Shown here: piece after piece, positions 51,852 to 61,278 of the stretch
Position numbering within the stretch: the stretch's first letter is position 1
Layout of the letters: the number at the start of each line of letters is the position of its first letter
DNA from: Fidelibacterota bacterium
GTDB lineage: Bacteria > Fidelibacterota > Marinisomatia > SCGC-AAA003-L08 > TS1B11
DNA: 64,000 nucleotides
Direction of reading: 5' to 3'
Assembly: GCA_004124875.1 (NCBI GenBank)
Contig: SCKJ01000001.1
Coordinates: forward strand, 496,001 to 560,000
Made by a program: the position numbers and the translations under genes
The notes under the pieces: model-generated
What the model was told of the DNA's origin: nothing
Seen by the model: the letters and a program-made list of their open reading frames with translations, nothing else
Databases searched by the model: none

Positions 51852-54494
51852 ATGAGATTCACTGCACTGTTGATGGTCTGGAGCCTGGCCGGCGCCCTTG
51901 GCGCTCAGGTGCCGTTTGCCCAGTGGCACTCCGGCGCCGATTATGACCCTGATGTACCGACGTATGTGTCTTTCATGGGCTATGCGCCGGGCGAAAACCT
52001 GACCCAGCCGCGCGATGCCGTGGCCTATCTGCGGGCGCTGGAGAAGGCCTCCGGACGGGTAGCCGTCCGGTCCTTTGGCAGGACTTACCAGAATCGCGAG
52101 ATGGTGACCGTGGTGGTGAGCAGCGCGAAAAACATGGCCAGGCTGGACGCCATCATCGCCGATAACCGCCAGCTGACCCTGGGGGGAGCCGCTTCGTCCA
52201 CCAACGCCATCGTTGCCGGAAATCCGGCCATTGTCTACCTGGCGTACGGCGTTCATGGCGATGAGCATTCCAGCACCGAGGCCGCCTTGCTCACCGCCTA
52301 TCATCTGGCGGCGGACCGGTCTGCCGCAACGCGCAAGACGCTGGACAATGTGGTGGCCGTCATCGAGCCGATGCAAAATCCCGATGGCCGCATGCGCTAC
52401 GTCAACGACTGGCAAAATTTGCGTTCGTTTCCCGCCAATCCTGATCCCAATGCGAAAGAGCATTCGCTCAACTGGGTGTCAGGCCGGACCAACCACTATA
52501 TGTTCGATCTCAACCGCGACTGGTTCGCCCTGACCCAGAAGGAGACCCGGGCCCGCATGGCCGAGTACCAGGTGTGGTATCCCCAGGTCATGGTCGACTT
52601 GCATGAGATGGGGTACCGGTCGTCTTACTATTTTGCGCCGCCGGCCGATGCGATTAATAAGAATGTCACCGGAAACATCAGGAAGTGGTGGAAACTGTTT
52701 GGAGACAACAACGCTGCGGCCTTCGACGCTCACGGCTGGCTCTATTTTACCAATGAGCTATTCGACGCCTTCTATCCCGGCTATGGCGATTCGGCTCCGG
52801 TGTTTCTGGGCGCGGTCGGCATGACCTATGAACAGGCCAGCGCCGAGGGTCTCAACATTCTGCGGCCCGACGGCACCCTGCTGACCCTGGCCGACGCTGC
52901 GCGGCGCCACTTTACCGCCAGCGTGACGACACTGGCCACTGCAGCAGACAACCGCTCCCAACTGTTGCTCGAATTCGCCGGGCATTTTCGCGATGGCTCA
53001 CGGCTGGGCCGCGCCAGCAAGGAGCGCGTCTATATCTTTCCCGCCGATGCCAAGCACCGGATCAACTTCGACCTGGCGGATATTATGGTGCAGCTGGGTA
53101 TTGATGTGCAGCAGCTGCAGTCATCGGTTACGGTGAAAAAGTCCACCGATATCAACGGCAAGCCGGTGAGCAACCGGCGCTTCGGGAAAGGGACGCTGCT
53201 GGTCCGTAGTGATCAGCCCAGGCACCTGTTGATCAATACGCTGCTCACCCGCGATATACCCATGGACGCCGCCTACATCAAAAAGGAGCTGGAACGCCAG
53301 AAGGCGGAGCTCTCCTCCACCATCTATGATGTCACCGCCTGGTCGCTGCCACTGGCCTACAACACGGCCATGTACATATCCGCGGCCGACATCAAGGCCC
53401 AGACGGTACCCTATGACCCCGACCAACCTGTCGGCCAGAGCAACGTCGAGCCCAAGGCCTACGCGTACCTGCTGCCGTACGAAAGTCACCACGCGCTGCA
53501 GGCGCTGGCATGGCTCTGGTCGCGCGATGTCCAGGTGCACGCCATACGGGAATCTTTTGAGCATTCGGGCAGACCGTTCCCCCGGGGCACGTTCGCTATT
53601 CTGCCGGCCTCCAACGAGCAGGATCTGGTCCCCATCCTGAACGAGATGGTGGCTCAATTCAAGGTTGATCTGGTGAGCGTGACCTCGGGCCTGACGAGCA
53701 GCGGCATCGATCTGGGCAGCCCCAACGTGGCCCTGCTGAAGCGGCCCAAAGTGCTGGTGCTGTATGCCGACCGCCCGGTGGCGCCCTACAGTTACGGCGC
53801 GATCGCCTGGCTGATGGAGGAGGCTTACGGGCTGGCCTTTACCCCCATTGCGCCCACATCGCTGGGGCACATTCGGCTGTCCGAGTACGACGTGCTGATC
53901 CTGCCCGACAATCGGGGCAGCTATAGCGGAGTCCTCAATGCCTCAGCCATGACGCGGGTGAAGGCGTGGGTCCGTGAGGGCGGCACCCTCATCGGCCTGA
54001 AAGGGGGCGCGGCGTTCCTGACCGGGAAGTCGCAGGAACTCACCTCGGTGCTGCTGGCAGATGACGTGCGGCCCGATGAGCAGGATCGCAAAAAAATGGC
54101 CGACCGCAAGGAAGAGGGGGAGACCGTGCCCAAGGAGTTCCGCCCCAAAAACATCCCCGGCGCAATTTTCCGGGTCGACCTCAACCCGCACCACTACCTG
54201 ACCTACGGCTATGGCGACAAGGTGCATGTGCAGGTGCGCTCCAGCTACCTGTTTCTGCCCAGCGAGGAGGGGCACAATGTGGCCCTGTTCCCCGATGGTG
54301 GGGGATTGGTGAGCGGGTTCGCCTGGGAGGGGGGCGAGAAGCAGCTGTCGGGCAAAGCCTACCTGGTGGACGAGCCGCTGGGCCGGGGCCACGTGATCCT
54401 GTTTGCCGACGATCCCAACGTCCGGGGCTACTGGCGCGGACTGAGCAAGCTGTTCATGAACAGCGTTATGCTGTCGCCGTCGCTGAGGAAGTAG
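51852..54494 (+). CDS. Exported M14 zinc carboxypeptidase family protein
   Basis: From ATG 51852 (AAGGAGAGG just upstream) the protein has 880 residues. It has a signal peptide (TALLMVWSLAGALGAQ) and an M14 peptidase domain with zinc ligands H135 and E138 (GVHGDEHSSTEAALL) and H251 (MVDLHEMGYR). A long C-terminal part includes a glutamine-amidotransferase-like segment (YDVLILPDNRG; VREGGTLIGLKGGAAFLTG). This layout is common for large periplasmic M14 proteins of Bacteroidetes and Marinimicrobia. The substrate is probably peptides. Confidence 0.88.
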   Translation: MRFTALLMVWSLAGALGAQVPFAQWHSGADYDPDVPTYVSFMGYAPGENLTQPRDAVAYLRALEKASGRVAVRSFGRTYQNREMVTVVVSSAKNMARLDAIIADNRQLTLGGAASSTNAIVAGNPAIVYLAYGVHGDEHSSTEAALLTAYHLAADRSAATRKTLDNVVAVIEPMQNPDGRMRYVNDWQNLRSFPANPDPNAKEHSLNWVSGRTNHYMFDLNRDWFALTQKETRARMAEYQVWYPQVMVDLHEMGYRSSYYFAPPADAINKNVTGNIRKWWKLFGDNNAAAFDAHGWLYFTNELFDAFYPGYGDSAPVFLGAVGMTYEQASAEGLNILRPDGTLLTLADAARRHFTASVTTLATAADNRSQLLLEFAGHFRDGSRLGRASKERVYIFPADAKHRINFDLADIMVQLGIDVQQLQSSVTVKKSTDINGKPVSNRRFGKGTLLVRSDQPRHLLINTLLTRDIPMDAAYIKKELERQKAELSSTIYDVTAWSLPLAYNTAMYISAADIKAQTVPYDPDQPVGQSNVEPKAYAYLLPYESHHALQALAWLWSRDVQVHAIRESFEHSGRPFPRGTFAILPASNEQDLVPILNEMVAQFKVDLVSVTSGLTSSGIDLGSPNVALLKRPKVLVLYADRPVAPYSYGAIAWLMEEAYGLAFTPIAPTSLGHIRLSEYDVLILPDNRGSYSGVLNASAMTRVKAWVREGGTLIGLKGGAAFLTGKSQELTSVLLADDVRPDEQDRKKMADRKEEGETVPKEFRPKNIPGAIFRVDLNPHHYLTYGYGDKVHVQVRSSYLFLPSEEGHNVALFPDGGGLVSGFAWEGGEKQLSGKAYLVDEPLGRGHVILFADDPNVRGYWRGLSKLFMNSVMLSPSLRK

Positions 54495-54675
54495 GGGGGA
54501 AGTGGCCGGTAGCGGTAGAAGTTGGCAGTGACAGTGAGAAAAGGGTAGCTGCGCAAGATGACGGAAAGTAAGATAAATGGAATTAGGGCAGCCAATTATC
54601 GTTAAACTGCGGAAGCAAGGTTTCCATGCCGCCCGGTTGAGAGCGGTGGAACCGAACGCGAGAAAGGATAGACAA

Positions 54676-55074
54676 ATGACGCACATTTCATTCATCACCC
54701 GAACGCTGAGCATTTTGGCCGTAGCGCTTATGTTCACCGGCACCGCCCAGGCTCAGACCCAGGACGTGAAAATCACGACGGCTGTAGTGGTCCAGGAAAA
54801 GACCCAGGTCTGTGTTTATAAAATCAGCGGATCCAGTGAGAATATGGCCGGGATGGTCTGCAACTACTGCACCAAGCGGGTAGAGACGGCCCTGCTCGAT
54901 GTTGAGGGCATCATCTCTGTGGATGCGGTCGATTATTCGACGGGAACGGCCACGGTCACCATCGCCACAGAATCTGAGGCGAAGGAACTCATCCCCGCGG
55001 CCATCGCGGAAGTCAATTTTGTGGCCACGCTTGTTGAGGAAGCCGAAGAGGCAGGGCCAGCCACCAGCGACTAA
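54676..55074 (+). CDS. Exported heavy-metal-associated (HMA) domain protein
   Basis: From ATG 54676 (AAAGGA 10 bp upstream) the protein has 132 residues: a signal peptide (LSILAVALMFTGTAQAQ), then an HMA ferredoxin-like fold with the metal motif GMVCNYCTKRVE (C62 and C65), VEGIISVDAVDYSTGTATV, and an acidic tail. HMA domains bind copper, zinc or mercury ions; in the periplasm it may be a metal chaperone or sensor. No transporter gene adjoins. Confidence 0.82.
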   Translation: MTHISFITRTLSILAVALMFTGTAQAQTQDVKITTAVVVQEKTQVCVYKISGSSENMAGMVCNYCTKRVETALLDVEGIISVDAVDYSTGTATVTIATESEAKELIPAAIAEVNFVATLVEEAEEAGPATSD

Positions 55075-55076
55075 AC

Positions 55077-55139
55077 GCAGGAGGCGCCGCCTACTTTAGC
55101 GGGGAGTCGCAGGGACTCACCTCAATGGCGCTGGCTGAT
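55077..55139 (+). pseudogene. Relic of an M14 peptidase C-terminal region
   Basis: These 63 bases translate as GGAAYFSGESQGLTSMALAD, matching GGAAFLTGKSQELTSVLLAD in the M14 protein encoded at 51852-54494 (13 of 20 residues, and the DNA is also similar). No start or continuation exists, so it is a fragment left from another copy of such a gene. Confidence 0.55.
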
Positions 55140-55214
55140 AGGCCCAAATCCGGCCCTTCAGCGCAGCCGGCCGGCCATGTTCCGCTCCTCGTATGGATAG
55201 GGAGTCGGCCAGAG

Positions 55215-57632
55215 TCAGCCACTTTTCTTTTTGAGTTTCTGGACTCTTTTCTGAACCGCCTTAATCTTTTTGTGCTGGGGGTAATTGCTGAGCACCAGTT
55301 GCAACGATTGCAAAGCTTCACCTGGATTCTTCAGCTTCGCCTCGTAAATGTCGGCGGCCTCCATGAGGCCTGCCACAACCTGGTCCGCTGCCCCGGGGAA
55401 ACGTTTGAACAGTTCAAGATAATAGCCCGCCGCCTTTTCATACTGGCGGGATTTCTGGGAAACGGCAGCCAGGCCTTCGAGCGCGCGTACGCCGACGCGC
55501 TGATCGTCCCCATAATCTGACAGCAGTTCCTCATACACCGTCAGCGCCTCAGCGGGCAATTTGAGTTTGCCCTGCAGCAGCTCGGCATAACTGAGCAGTG
55601 CCACTGGCGCCAACTCATGTCCGGCATAGCTATCTGCCAGACGGCGATACAGTTCACCGGCTTTAGCGGGCTGTTTCAAGTTGGATACATACAGCCTCGC
55701 CTGTGCGAGCAGGGCCTGCGGCGCAAGGGCATGTTCGGAAAATTCCTCCAAAAACAGGGCGTACCGTTCAGCGCCCAGTTGATGGTTCTTCAGGTCTGTC
55801 GCTGTGACCTCTGCGAGGCTAAAGGTGATTTGAGCCCGGTGCTTACTGTCCGGGAAAAGACTGCGAGTTTTCAGGTAGGTCAGAATTTCCGTATGGTACT
55901 CGCCCAACGCATGGTAGGTATCGGCCGTCCATGCATGCAATAAATCAACCCTGTAGACATCCGGGTAAAACGATAGGAACTGGTACGCCTCGTCAAGGAA
56001 GTAGCGTCGTGCGTCGACATGCTGGAGCCGGCGGATGTTGCCCAAATAGTGATAGTAGCGGTAGACAACCTTGTTCACCACTTTCATGGAGTCCGGATTA
56101 AGCGCCACATCACGGTATAACCGGGCAATCTCACTACCCTCCTTGACCGCCTCGTCCAGTCTCCCGGTGGCGAACTCACCCGCAGGTGTTTCAGCGTAGA
56201 GAAAAACAGTCTTTAGATAGGTCAAGGCCCCGCGAACTTCATCTTTCTGGCCATAATATTCTGCCGCCAACAGATTGAGCGCTTCGGGTGTCCTGCCGCG
56301 CAATGCAGCCCATGACAAATAGTGGTGGAACTCCTCCATCTTGTAACGGGTCAGCACCCCCCTGCCGCCGCCGGCAAGCAACCGTCCCATGCCGCGGCTC
56401 TTGCCTTTATATTCGACCAGATCCTTCAAATGGGCCAGATACCGGGTATCTAATTCAGCATCTATCGCAGCCTGTTCCACGGCAATGACAGCCGTTTTAA
56501 CCTGGTCATAGATGCCGGAGAGCGGCTCCTCGCCGGATGCCAGCCGATTTTCAAAGTCCTGAAACACCACCTCGAGCACATTGATTTCAGTTGTAAGGGC
56601 TTGCTCAAGCGAGTCTGCGGTGGCCAACTCTCTGCCGGCCTGGTCAAGGCTGGCCGCCAAGGAATCCTTGAGGGCGGTTAACGCATCATGCCGGGCCTGC
56701 AGGTCCGCCTCGCGGCCAACACTGGTTGAGAGAGAATCGCGAACGCCTGTCAGCAGCGAGTCCCTATGTTGTATCTCTCCCCGAAGGTTCGCCATAGCCC
56801 CAACCTGGGCCGCAATACTGTCTACCGCTTGTCCCAGTTGCGTCACCAGCGTCTCCTGCAGGGCCAAAAGCGAATCAAAGTGGGCCTCCATTTCGCGGCC
56901 TGCACTGGTGCTGCGGGCGAGGGAATCTCTTAGCGAACTGAGTTTTATAATCTGCTGCCGGGTGATAGACGCAGCACTTTTATAGAGTATGCCTATCGTG
57001 TTCAAACTGTCATTGGAAGAGGCCAGTTTGAGCGCCGTTGATTCCTTGAGGGCCGACAGCGAATCGTGCCGGCTCTCCAGGTTCCTCAGGCTCTGCAGCG
57101 TACCGGCGAGTGAATCGGCCAACTGAATAATCTCAGCTCCCTGCTGCCGGCTTGTGGCCACGCTCTGCCGTTGCCGGGCAGTCACCACGATCAGGCTGTC
57201 GGTGGTCCCCTTTAACTGGCTCTCCATTGAGGCTTGCCTGGCCGCAAGGGAATCGATCTGCCGGGCCAGTTGGTCCTTGGCGAGTTTCGCGGCAGCCAGA
57301 GAATCGCCGAGGGTCGCGATTTGCCCCGCCTGGCCCTCACCGGCAGCGGAGGCAATTTTCTGCGATTCCCTCAGAGCGGCGACGCTATCGGTGGCTTGCT
57401 TTAAAAACGCCCGAACTTCACTCAAACTCTCTTCAAGGGCGTCTATCCGATTAGCTGACTCACTGACTGTAGTCTCCTGATTGAGAATGGCTGTCGAATC
57501 TTCAGAATTCTGTGCCGAAAGACACGTCATCAAAATGATGATTAAGGCGGGAACGCGAACTTTATTGAGCAAGGGAGGTTTATTCAGATCATCCCCTTCG
57601 CCAGAATTAACTATTCCTTGCCATGTTTTCAT
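55215..57632 (-). CDS. Exported coiled-coil and TPR-repeat protein
   Basis: About 805 residues from ATG 57632. After a hydrophobic signal (VRVPALIIILMTCLSAQ) comes a very long coiled coil (to about residue 330) made of DSLAALK/DSLAxS-type heptads, and then TPR-like helical repeats (PAKAGELYRRLADSYAGHEL; PAEALTVYEELLSDYGDDQR; NPGEALQSLQLVLSNYPQHK) to a basic end (KKIKAVQKRVQKLKKKSG). It resembles YbgF/BamD-like periplasmic scaffolds. TTG at 57572 would start nearer the signal and may be the true start. Function unknown. Confidence 0.7.
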   Translation of the reverse strand: MKTWQGIVNSGEGDDLNKPPLLNKVRVPALIIILMTCLSAQNSEDSTAILNQETTVSESANRIDALEESLSEVRAFLKQATDSVAALRESQKIASAAGEGQAGQIATLGDSLAAAKLAKDQLARQIDSLAARQASMESQLKGTTDSLIVVTARQRQSVATSRQQGAEIIQLADSLAGTLQSLRNLESRHDSLSALKESTALKLASSNDSLNTIGILYKSAASITRQQIIKLSSLRDSLARSTSAGREMEAHFDSLLALQETLVTQLGQAVDSIAAQVGAMANLRGEIQHRDSLLTGVRDSLSTSVGREADLQARHDALTALKDSLAASLDQAGRELATADSLEQALTTEINVLEVVFQDFENRLASGEEPLSGIYDQVKTAVIAVEQAAIDAELDTRYLAHLKDLVEYKGKSRGMGRLLAGGGRGVLTRYKMEEFHHYLSWAALRGRTPEALNLLAAEYYGQKDEVRGALTYLKTVFLYAETPAGEFATGRLDEAVKEGSEIARLYRDVALNPDSMKVVNKVVYRYYHYLGNIRRLQHVDARRYFLDEAYQFLSFYPDVYRVDLLHAWTADTYHALGEYHTEILTYLKTRSLFPDSKHRAQITFSLAEVTATDLKNHQLGAERYALFLEEFSEHALAPQALLAQARLYVSNLKQPAKAGELYRRLADSYAGHELAPVALLSYAELLQGKLKLPAEALTVYEELLSDYGDDQRVGVRALEGLAAVSQKSRQYEKAAGYYLELFKRFPGAADQVVAGLMEAADIYEAKLKNPGEALQSLQLVLSNYPQHKKIKAVQKRVQKLKKKSG

Positions 57633-58055
57633 AGTATGACTGCTGGAGCCCACTAAATGTACACGCCGGAGCATCGAATATCAAACGGCTCCGCGAATAT
57701 TTCCCGCCTGCCCAGTGATCGGCGGCCCCTTGCTGGATCGACGAAAAAGCGACGGCCGGAATGCAGGTTGGGAGGCTGTGGCGCGGTTCCCCGCCGCCAG
57801 ATCGCGGTCAGCATCATCGAATCGCCGCCATGATTTCCTTATATCCAACCCACCTCATGGGAGAGTCAGGAAGCGGCGACGGCCAACCAGCGTTGTGATC
57901 GCAGCCAGGGTGGTTTTCAGCGGGGACCGGAGCGGCGACGTCCCCATTTTAAGGATGCCCCCCTAAGTGCCGGCTACCTGTCTGCCATACATTCTGACCA
58001 GTTAGTCCCACCAGGCAGGCGGGGGCAAACCTCCGGCAGACCCCATACTTAGGTT
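57633..58055. other. Intergenic region holding one copy of an 87-bp repeat
   Basis: No gene is supported in these 423 bases. The upstream part should hold the promoter of the coiled-coil gene. Repeat copy 1 lies at 57796-57882. The rest shows short frames that look like noise. Confidence 0.4.
57796..57882. repeat. 87-bp dispersed repeat, copy 1
   Basis: About 85 percent identical by eye to 58926-59012, with the blocks CCAGATCGCGGT, AGCATCATCGA, CGCCGCC, GAGAGTCAGGA and GCGGCGACGG in the same order. The inner CGCCGC and GCGGCG arms could pair across about 45 nt. Flanks are unrelated. Confidence 0.65.
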
Positions 58056-58577
58056 TCAGGAAAAACTTTTGGGCTCATGAAGGATCACTTCCCACCGGGC
58101 CAGTTTCTCAGGGTACGGCATGGCAGCATTCGCCGGGCTTGTTGATGGGAGCCGCTGGTATTTCAAGCCCTTGCTGCGATCCGACAGTGTTTGCCAGATG
58201 TGCTTTCTGTAAGCGTTGTCCGCCTTTGCACCGTTGAAAAAAATGCTGGTGATAGCGGGATGATCCGCCAGGAATGATGCAAAATCGTTGGGAACAATTG
58301 AAGACTCATCGATAGCCGAATCAAGACTGCCTTCCCTTGTACAGGCCTTGAGAACATCCCAAACTGCGATTCGTTTATGCCTGAGACCTGCTGTTCTGGT
58401 GTCATAAGGCTGGGTCAGATCGATGGCGGTCAGATCGTGCATGATTTTCCAGAATACGTTTCGGGGGTGCGCATAATATTGACCGTATTCAAGGGACATC
58501 CTCCCCGGCATGCTGCCCAAAATGAGGATCATGGAGTTCGAATCGCCAATAGGCGCGAAACTGTGGATGGTTCGCAT
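58056..58577 (-). CDS. Hypoxanthine/uracil-DNA glycosylase family protein (HDG type)
   Basis: The 173-residue protein has the uracil-DNA-glycosylase fold of the family 6 (hypoxanthine-DNA glycosylase) type: ILGSMPGRMSLEYGQYYAHP near the N-terminus, RNVFWKIMHDL, VWDVLKACTREGSLDSAI and a C-terminal LPSTSPANAAM loop. Such enzymes remove deaminated adenine (hypoxanthine) or related bases from DNA. ATG 58577. It stands alone between two repeat-bearing spacers. Confidence 0.85.
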   Translation of the reverse strand: MRTIHSFAPIGDSNSMILILGSMPGRMSLEYGQYYAHPRNVFWKIMHDLTAIDLTQPYDTRTAGLRHKRIAVWDVLKACTREGSLDSAIDESSIVPNDFASFLADHPAITSIFFNGAKADNAYRKHIWQTLSDRSKGLKYQRLPSTSPANAAMPYPEKLARWEVILHEPKSFS

Positions 58578-58996
58578 GGATAAGGTTCAGTGAAGTGGCA
58601 AAATATAGGGCCAACAGTGGTGGGCTGGCAAATGTCCGTCTGCCCCCGAAACTTCGGTGCGCAGGGGTCAGGCAGGAACTCACTCCCGGCCTGTCTCAGC
58701 TCACTCAGCGGCCGATGATGAGGTTGCGGGTATTTTTCCGGTAGACAATCCAGACCGCCCGGACCGCTGCCCGCACGCTGGCGCTTTCCTGATGGCTTGC
58801 TGCCCGGGTGCTCTCCGGAGACTCGCGCATGGCCGCCCGGCAGCACCTGGTTGCTGTCGATCTGGGCAGTGGCGAGGCTGTTGATGCAGTCGATACCGGT
58901 GGCCTCCGGGCCCAGATGGTCGAAGCGCCAGATCGCGGTAAGCATCATCGATCCGCCGCCACGATGCCATTTTATCCGGCCCACGTCAGGGGAGAG
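58578..58996. other. Intergenic region with small ORF and repeat copy 2
   Basis: No clear gene. On the minus strand a 41-codon frame (58830 to 58705) starts with ATG and ends VWIVYRKNTRNLIIGR, a basic and hydrophobic tail that could be a small protein or a relic. Repeat copy 2 overlaps the right end. Confidence 0.35.
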
Positions 58997-59012
58997 TCAG
59001 GAGGCGGCGACG
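58926..59012. repeat. 87-bp dispersed repeat, copy 2
   Basis: The partner of 57796-57882, 1.1 kb away in the same orientation, differing at about 13 positions. Its right end runs 16 bp into the 3' end of the GNAT gene, supplying its last codons and stop. Confidence 0.65.
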
Positions 59013-59527
59013 GGAGGCAGATCGAGATCGACTCGCAGCAAATGGCTTTCCTCCATCCTGCTGCGCGCGCCAAGCTGTTTAAGCAGCTCGACCAGGGAAG
59101 CGTTTTCCTGGGCAATATAGCCCCTGAAGGTCTTGATGGCGTTCTCCTGCGCTGCCTCGATCAACAGTTCACACAGGAGCCGGCCCACGCCGCGCCCCTG
59201 GTAGGCGTCAAGGACGGTCACGGCGAATTCGGCAGTTTCAGGTTCCGCTGACATTCTGATATAGCGGGCGACGCCTATTCCCTTTTGCTCACCATGACTC
59301 GTATCGAAAGCGCCCAGCGCCAGATGGTTCTTGTTATCCATATTTGTGAGGTAGTTCAGCTGGCTTTCGGTGAGCCGGTCCTGGAGAGTGAGGAACCGCA
59401 GCCGCCGAGTCCTGACGGATAGCTCCTCGAACCCGCGCCGCAGATTTTCCTTGTCGTCAGGCCCCAGGAGCCGCATCAATATGGGAGTGCCATCTTTCAA
59501 AACTGTTTGAACCGGATAGTTAACCAA
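58997..59527 (-). CDS. GNAT family N-acetyltransferase
   Basis: The 176-residue protein has the GNAT fold with acetyl-CoA motif A (AVTVLDAYQGRGVGRLLCEL) and a C-terminal motif B (ENASLVELLKQLGARSRM). The N-terminal VLKDGTPILMRLLGPDDKENL resembles the GNAT domains of protein lysine acetyltransferases (Pat-type). The target is unknown. The final residues (PPVAAS) come from repeat copy 2, so the C-terminus may have been changed by it. Confidence 0.82.
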   Translation of the reverse strand: MVNYPVQTVLKDGTPILMRLLGPDDKENLRRGFEELSVRTRRLRFLTLQDRLTESQLNYLTNMDNKNHLALGAFDTSHGEQKGIGVARYIRMSAEPETAEFAVTVLDAYQGRGVGRLLCELLIEAAQENAIKTFRGYIAQENASLVELLKQLGARSRMEESHLLRVDLDLPPVAAS

Positions 59528-60286
59528 TGCCCTGTGTCCGTTATCATTCCATTATTTTAAACATGAATATAATCTTGCCCCGCGCAATTTAACACAGCCG
59601 GGACCCCTCCGCCTGCCGTGTTCGGGACAGGCTCCATCGAACCGCCGGCATGTGGTTTTTCAGTCCGCTGCTCTACCATCAACAGATCAAAAAAGCACGA
59701 GACAAAAGGTGGAATAGAACCGGCAGACCCTCATGACTCAGCTGCGGACGATAGGCCATCGGTTCAGTCATATTTAACAAAAGTCCGGGGCGCCGCCGTG
59801 GACCAATCATGGTGAAATGGCTAAAGCGTGAGTCAGAAAAACTGCGTGGGAAAATAAATACCGGGTATGGCTCTCAAAAGCTCTTGTTGTGGGCAAACGA
59901 TCTTTGTAGATTTCTGGTAGCAGGCGAGTCATCTCACCTGGGGGACATAAATTAGGTGATTAACTGCGGGGTGGTTCTAAGTACGCTGGACCGGCTCGAT
60001 GAGCAGGTTCGGCACCCAGTTGGTGGGTAAAGAGCAGACCAGCATGATCGGTTGATTAGTCCCTCTTGGGTGTTGCGTGGCACACGCCGCCGTTTTCGAC
60101 TTCCCAAGAAAATAGGGCCACCTCTCAACCAGACCGGATGGCAACTGCAGTATCCGCCTGGGGCAGGCGCTGTTGAGTGTGAGCCACGAACAATGACTAT
60201 GCTTAGTATCCGCCCGGATGCTGGACCTCGTTGGTCGGCAAGTATGTATTCAGTCATGAAATGAAGCATATACTACTGGAGATGAT
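59528..60286. other. Long intergenic region without recognised gene
   Basis: These 759 bases show no frame that I can support, on either strand. Short open stretches (for example 59952-60269 on the minus strand) have shadow-like composition. At about 59970 the plus strand reads VVLSTLDRLDEQVRHPVGG before a stop, possibly debris. The right edge should hold the promoter of the barrel gene at 60287, whose GGAG lies 7 bp before the ATG. Confidence 0.35.
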
Positions 60287-61267
60287 ATGCACCGGATACA
60301 GGCATTAGTCACCCTTATTCTGTCCGTTCTTCTTCTCGTCCCGGGAGTGAATGGCGCAGAATCCGACGAAGGAATCTCCGGCAAGATATATTACAATTGG
60401 ACATACGACGCCGATCCGGACGCTGCGGGATATAATGAATTCACCCTTACGCGGCTCTATTTGGCTTACGGGAAAAATCTCTCAGAATCAATTAAAATCA
60501 CCCTCACGACCGACATCCTGAATGATGGGACAGCTTGGGTTGCTTATCAAAAATATGCCTATCTCAGCTATAAACTGGGAATGGGCAAAGCGTTCATCGG
60601 ACTGCAGGGGATGAATGTTTTCAATATTACCGAAAGCAATTGGGGTTACCGCTTCCTTGCCAAGTCATCCATGGATGCTCACAAATTCGCCAGCTCGGCA
60701 GACATGGGGTTGGGCTACGCCGCTACTTTTGCTGAAAATGTGCACTTGCACTTCACCGTCACCAATGGCGAAGGATACAAGCATGTGGAGGAAAGCAAGC
60801 ACAAGAAACTCGCGGCTCAGGCAGTATTCGGTGAAAAGTCTTTGGCCGCCCACACGGGCTTTAATGCCGGCGCTGCATTCAGTTATGAGCCGTACGAATT
60901 TGGCGTTGACACGACCGAATCCGTGTCGGTCCTGACCGTCTTCGGCGCTTTCGCTACCGAATCTCTACGGATCGGAGGCGAATTTGATCGCAGGATCGAT
61001 AGCGGCGTGCATACCAAACAGATCATGGCGGCCTATGTGGACTTTCATATCTCGGCTATTCATAAAATCCACATGAACGTATTCGGCCGCGTCGAAATTT
61101 TTGATGAGGATACGGAAGCGGATGGCAATGAAATGAGCATATTGGCGGGGATCAGTCTCTCCCCGGTTAAGACCTTTCATATCGCGCCCACCCTCCAAAT
61201 TGGAGATTTGGCCTCTGGCGACCTCGGCCTCGCCGCATTCCAACTCAATTTTGAATTTAAATTCTAG
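60287..61267 (+). CDS. Porin-like outer-membrane beta-barrel protein
   Basis: The 326-residue protein has a signal peptide (LVTLILSVLLLVPGVNGA) and regular amphipathic strands (KIYYNWTYDADPDAAGYNEF; TLTRLYLAYGKNLSESIKIT; FQLNFEFKF at the end), the layout of phosphate-selective or general porins of FCB bacteria. It is the first gene of a cluster of three barrels and two exported carbonic anhydrases in the same direction. A role in anion or bicarbonate passage is only suggested by this setting. Confidence 0.65.
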   Translation: MHRIQALVTLILSVLLLVPGVNGAESDEGISGKIYYNWTYDADPDAAGYNEFTLTRLYLAYGKNLSESIKITLTTDILNDGTAWVAYQKYAYLSYKLGMGKAFIGLQGMNVFNITESNWGYRFLAKSSMDAHKFASSADMGLGYAATFAENVHLHFTVTNGEGYKHVEESKHKKLAAQAVFGEKSLAAHTGFNAGAAFSYEPYEFGVDTTESVSVLTVFGAFATESLRIGGEFDRRIDSGVHTKQIMAAYVDFHISAIHKIHMNVFGRVEIFDEDTEADGNEMSILAGISLSPVKTFHIAPTLQIGDLASGDLGLAAFQLNFEFKF

Positions 61268-61278
61268 CACAGGATACC

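Noticed and set aside
59952-60269. A minus-strand frame of 105 codons in the long spacer
   Set aside because: Rich in Ser, Arg and Pro, no signal or domain, and no Shine-Dalgarno; I treat it as non-coding.
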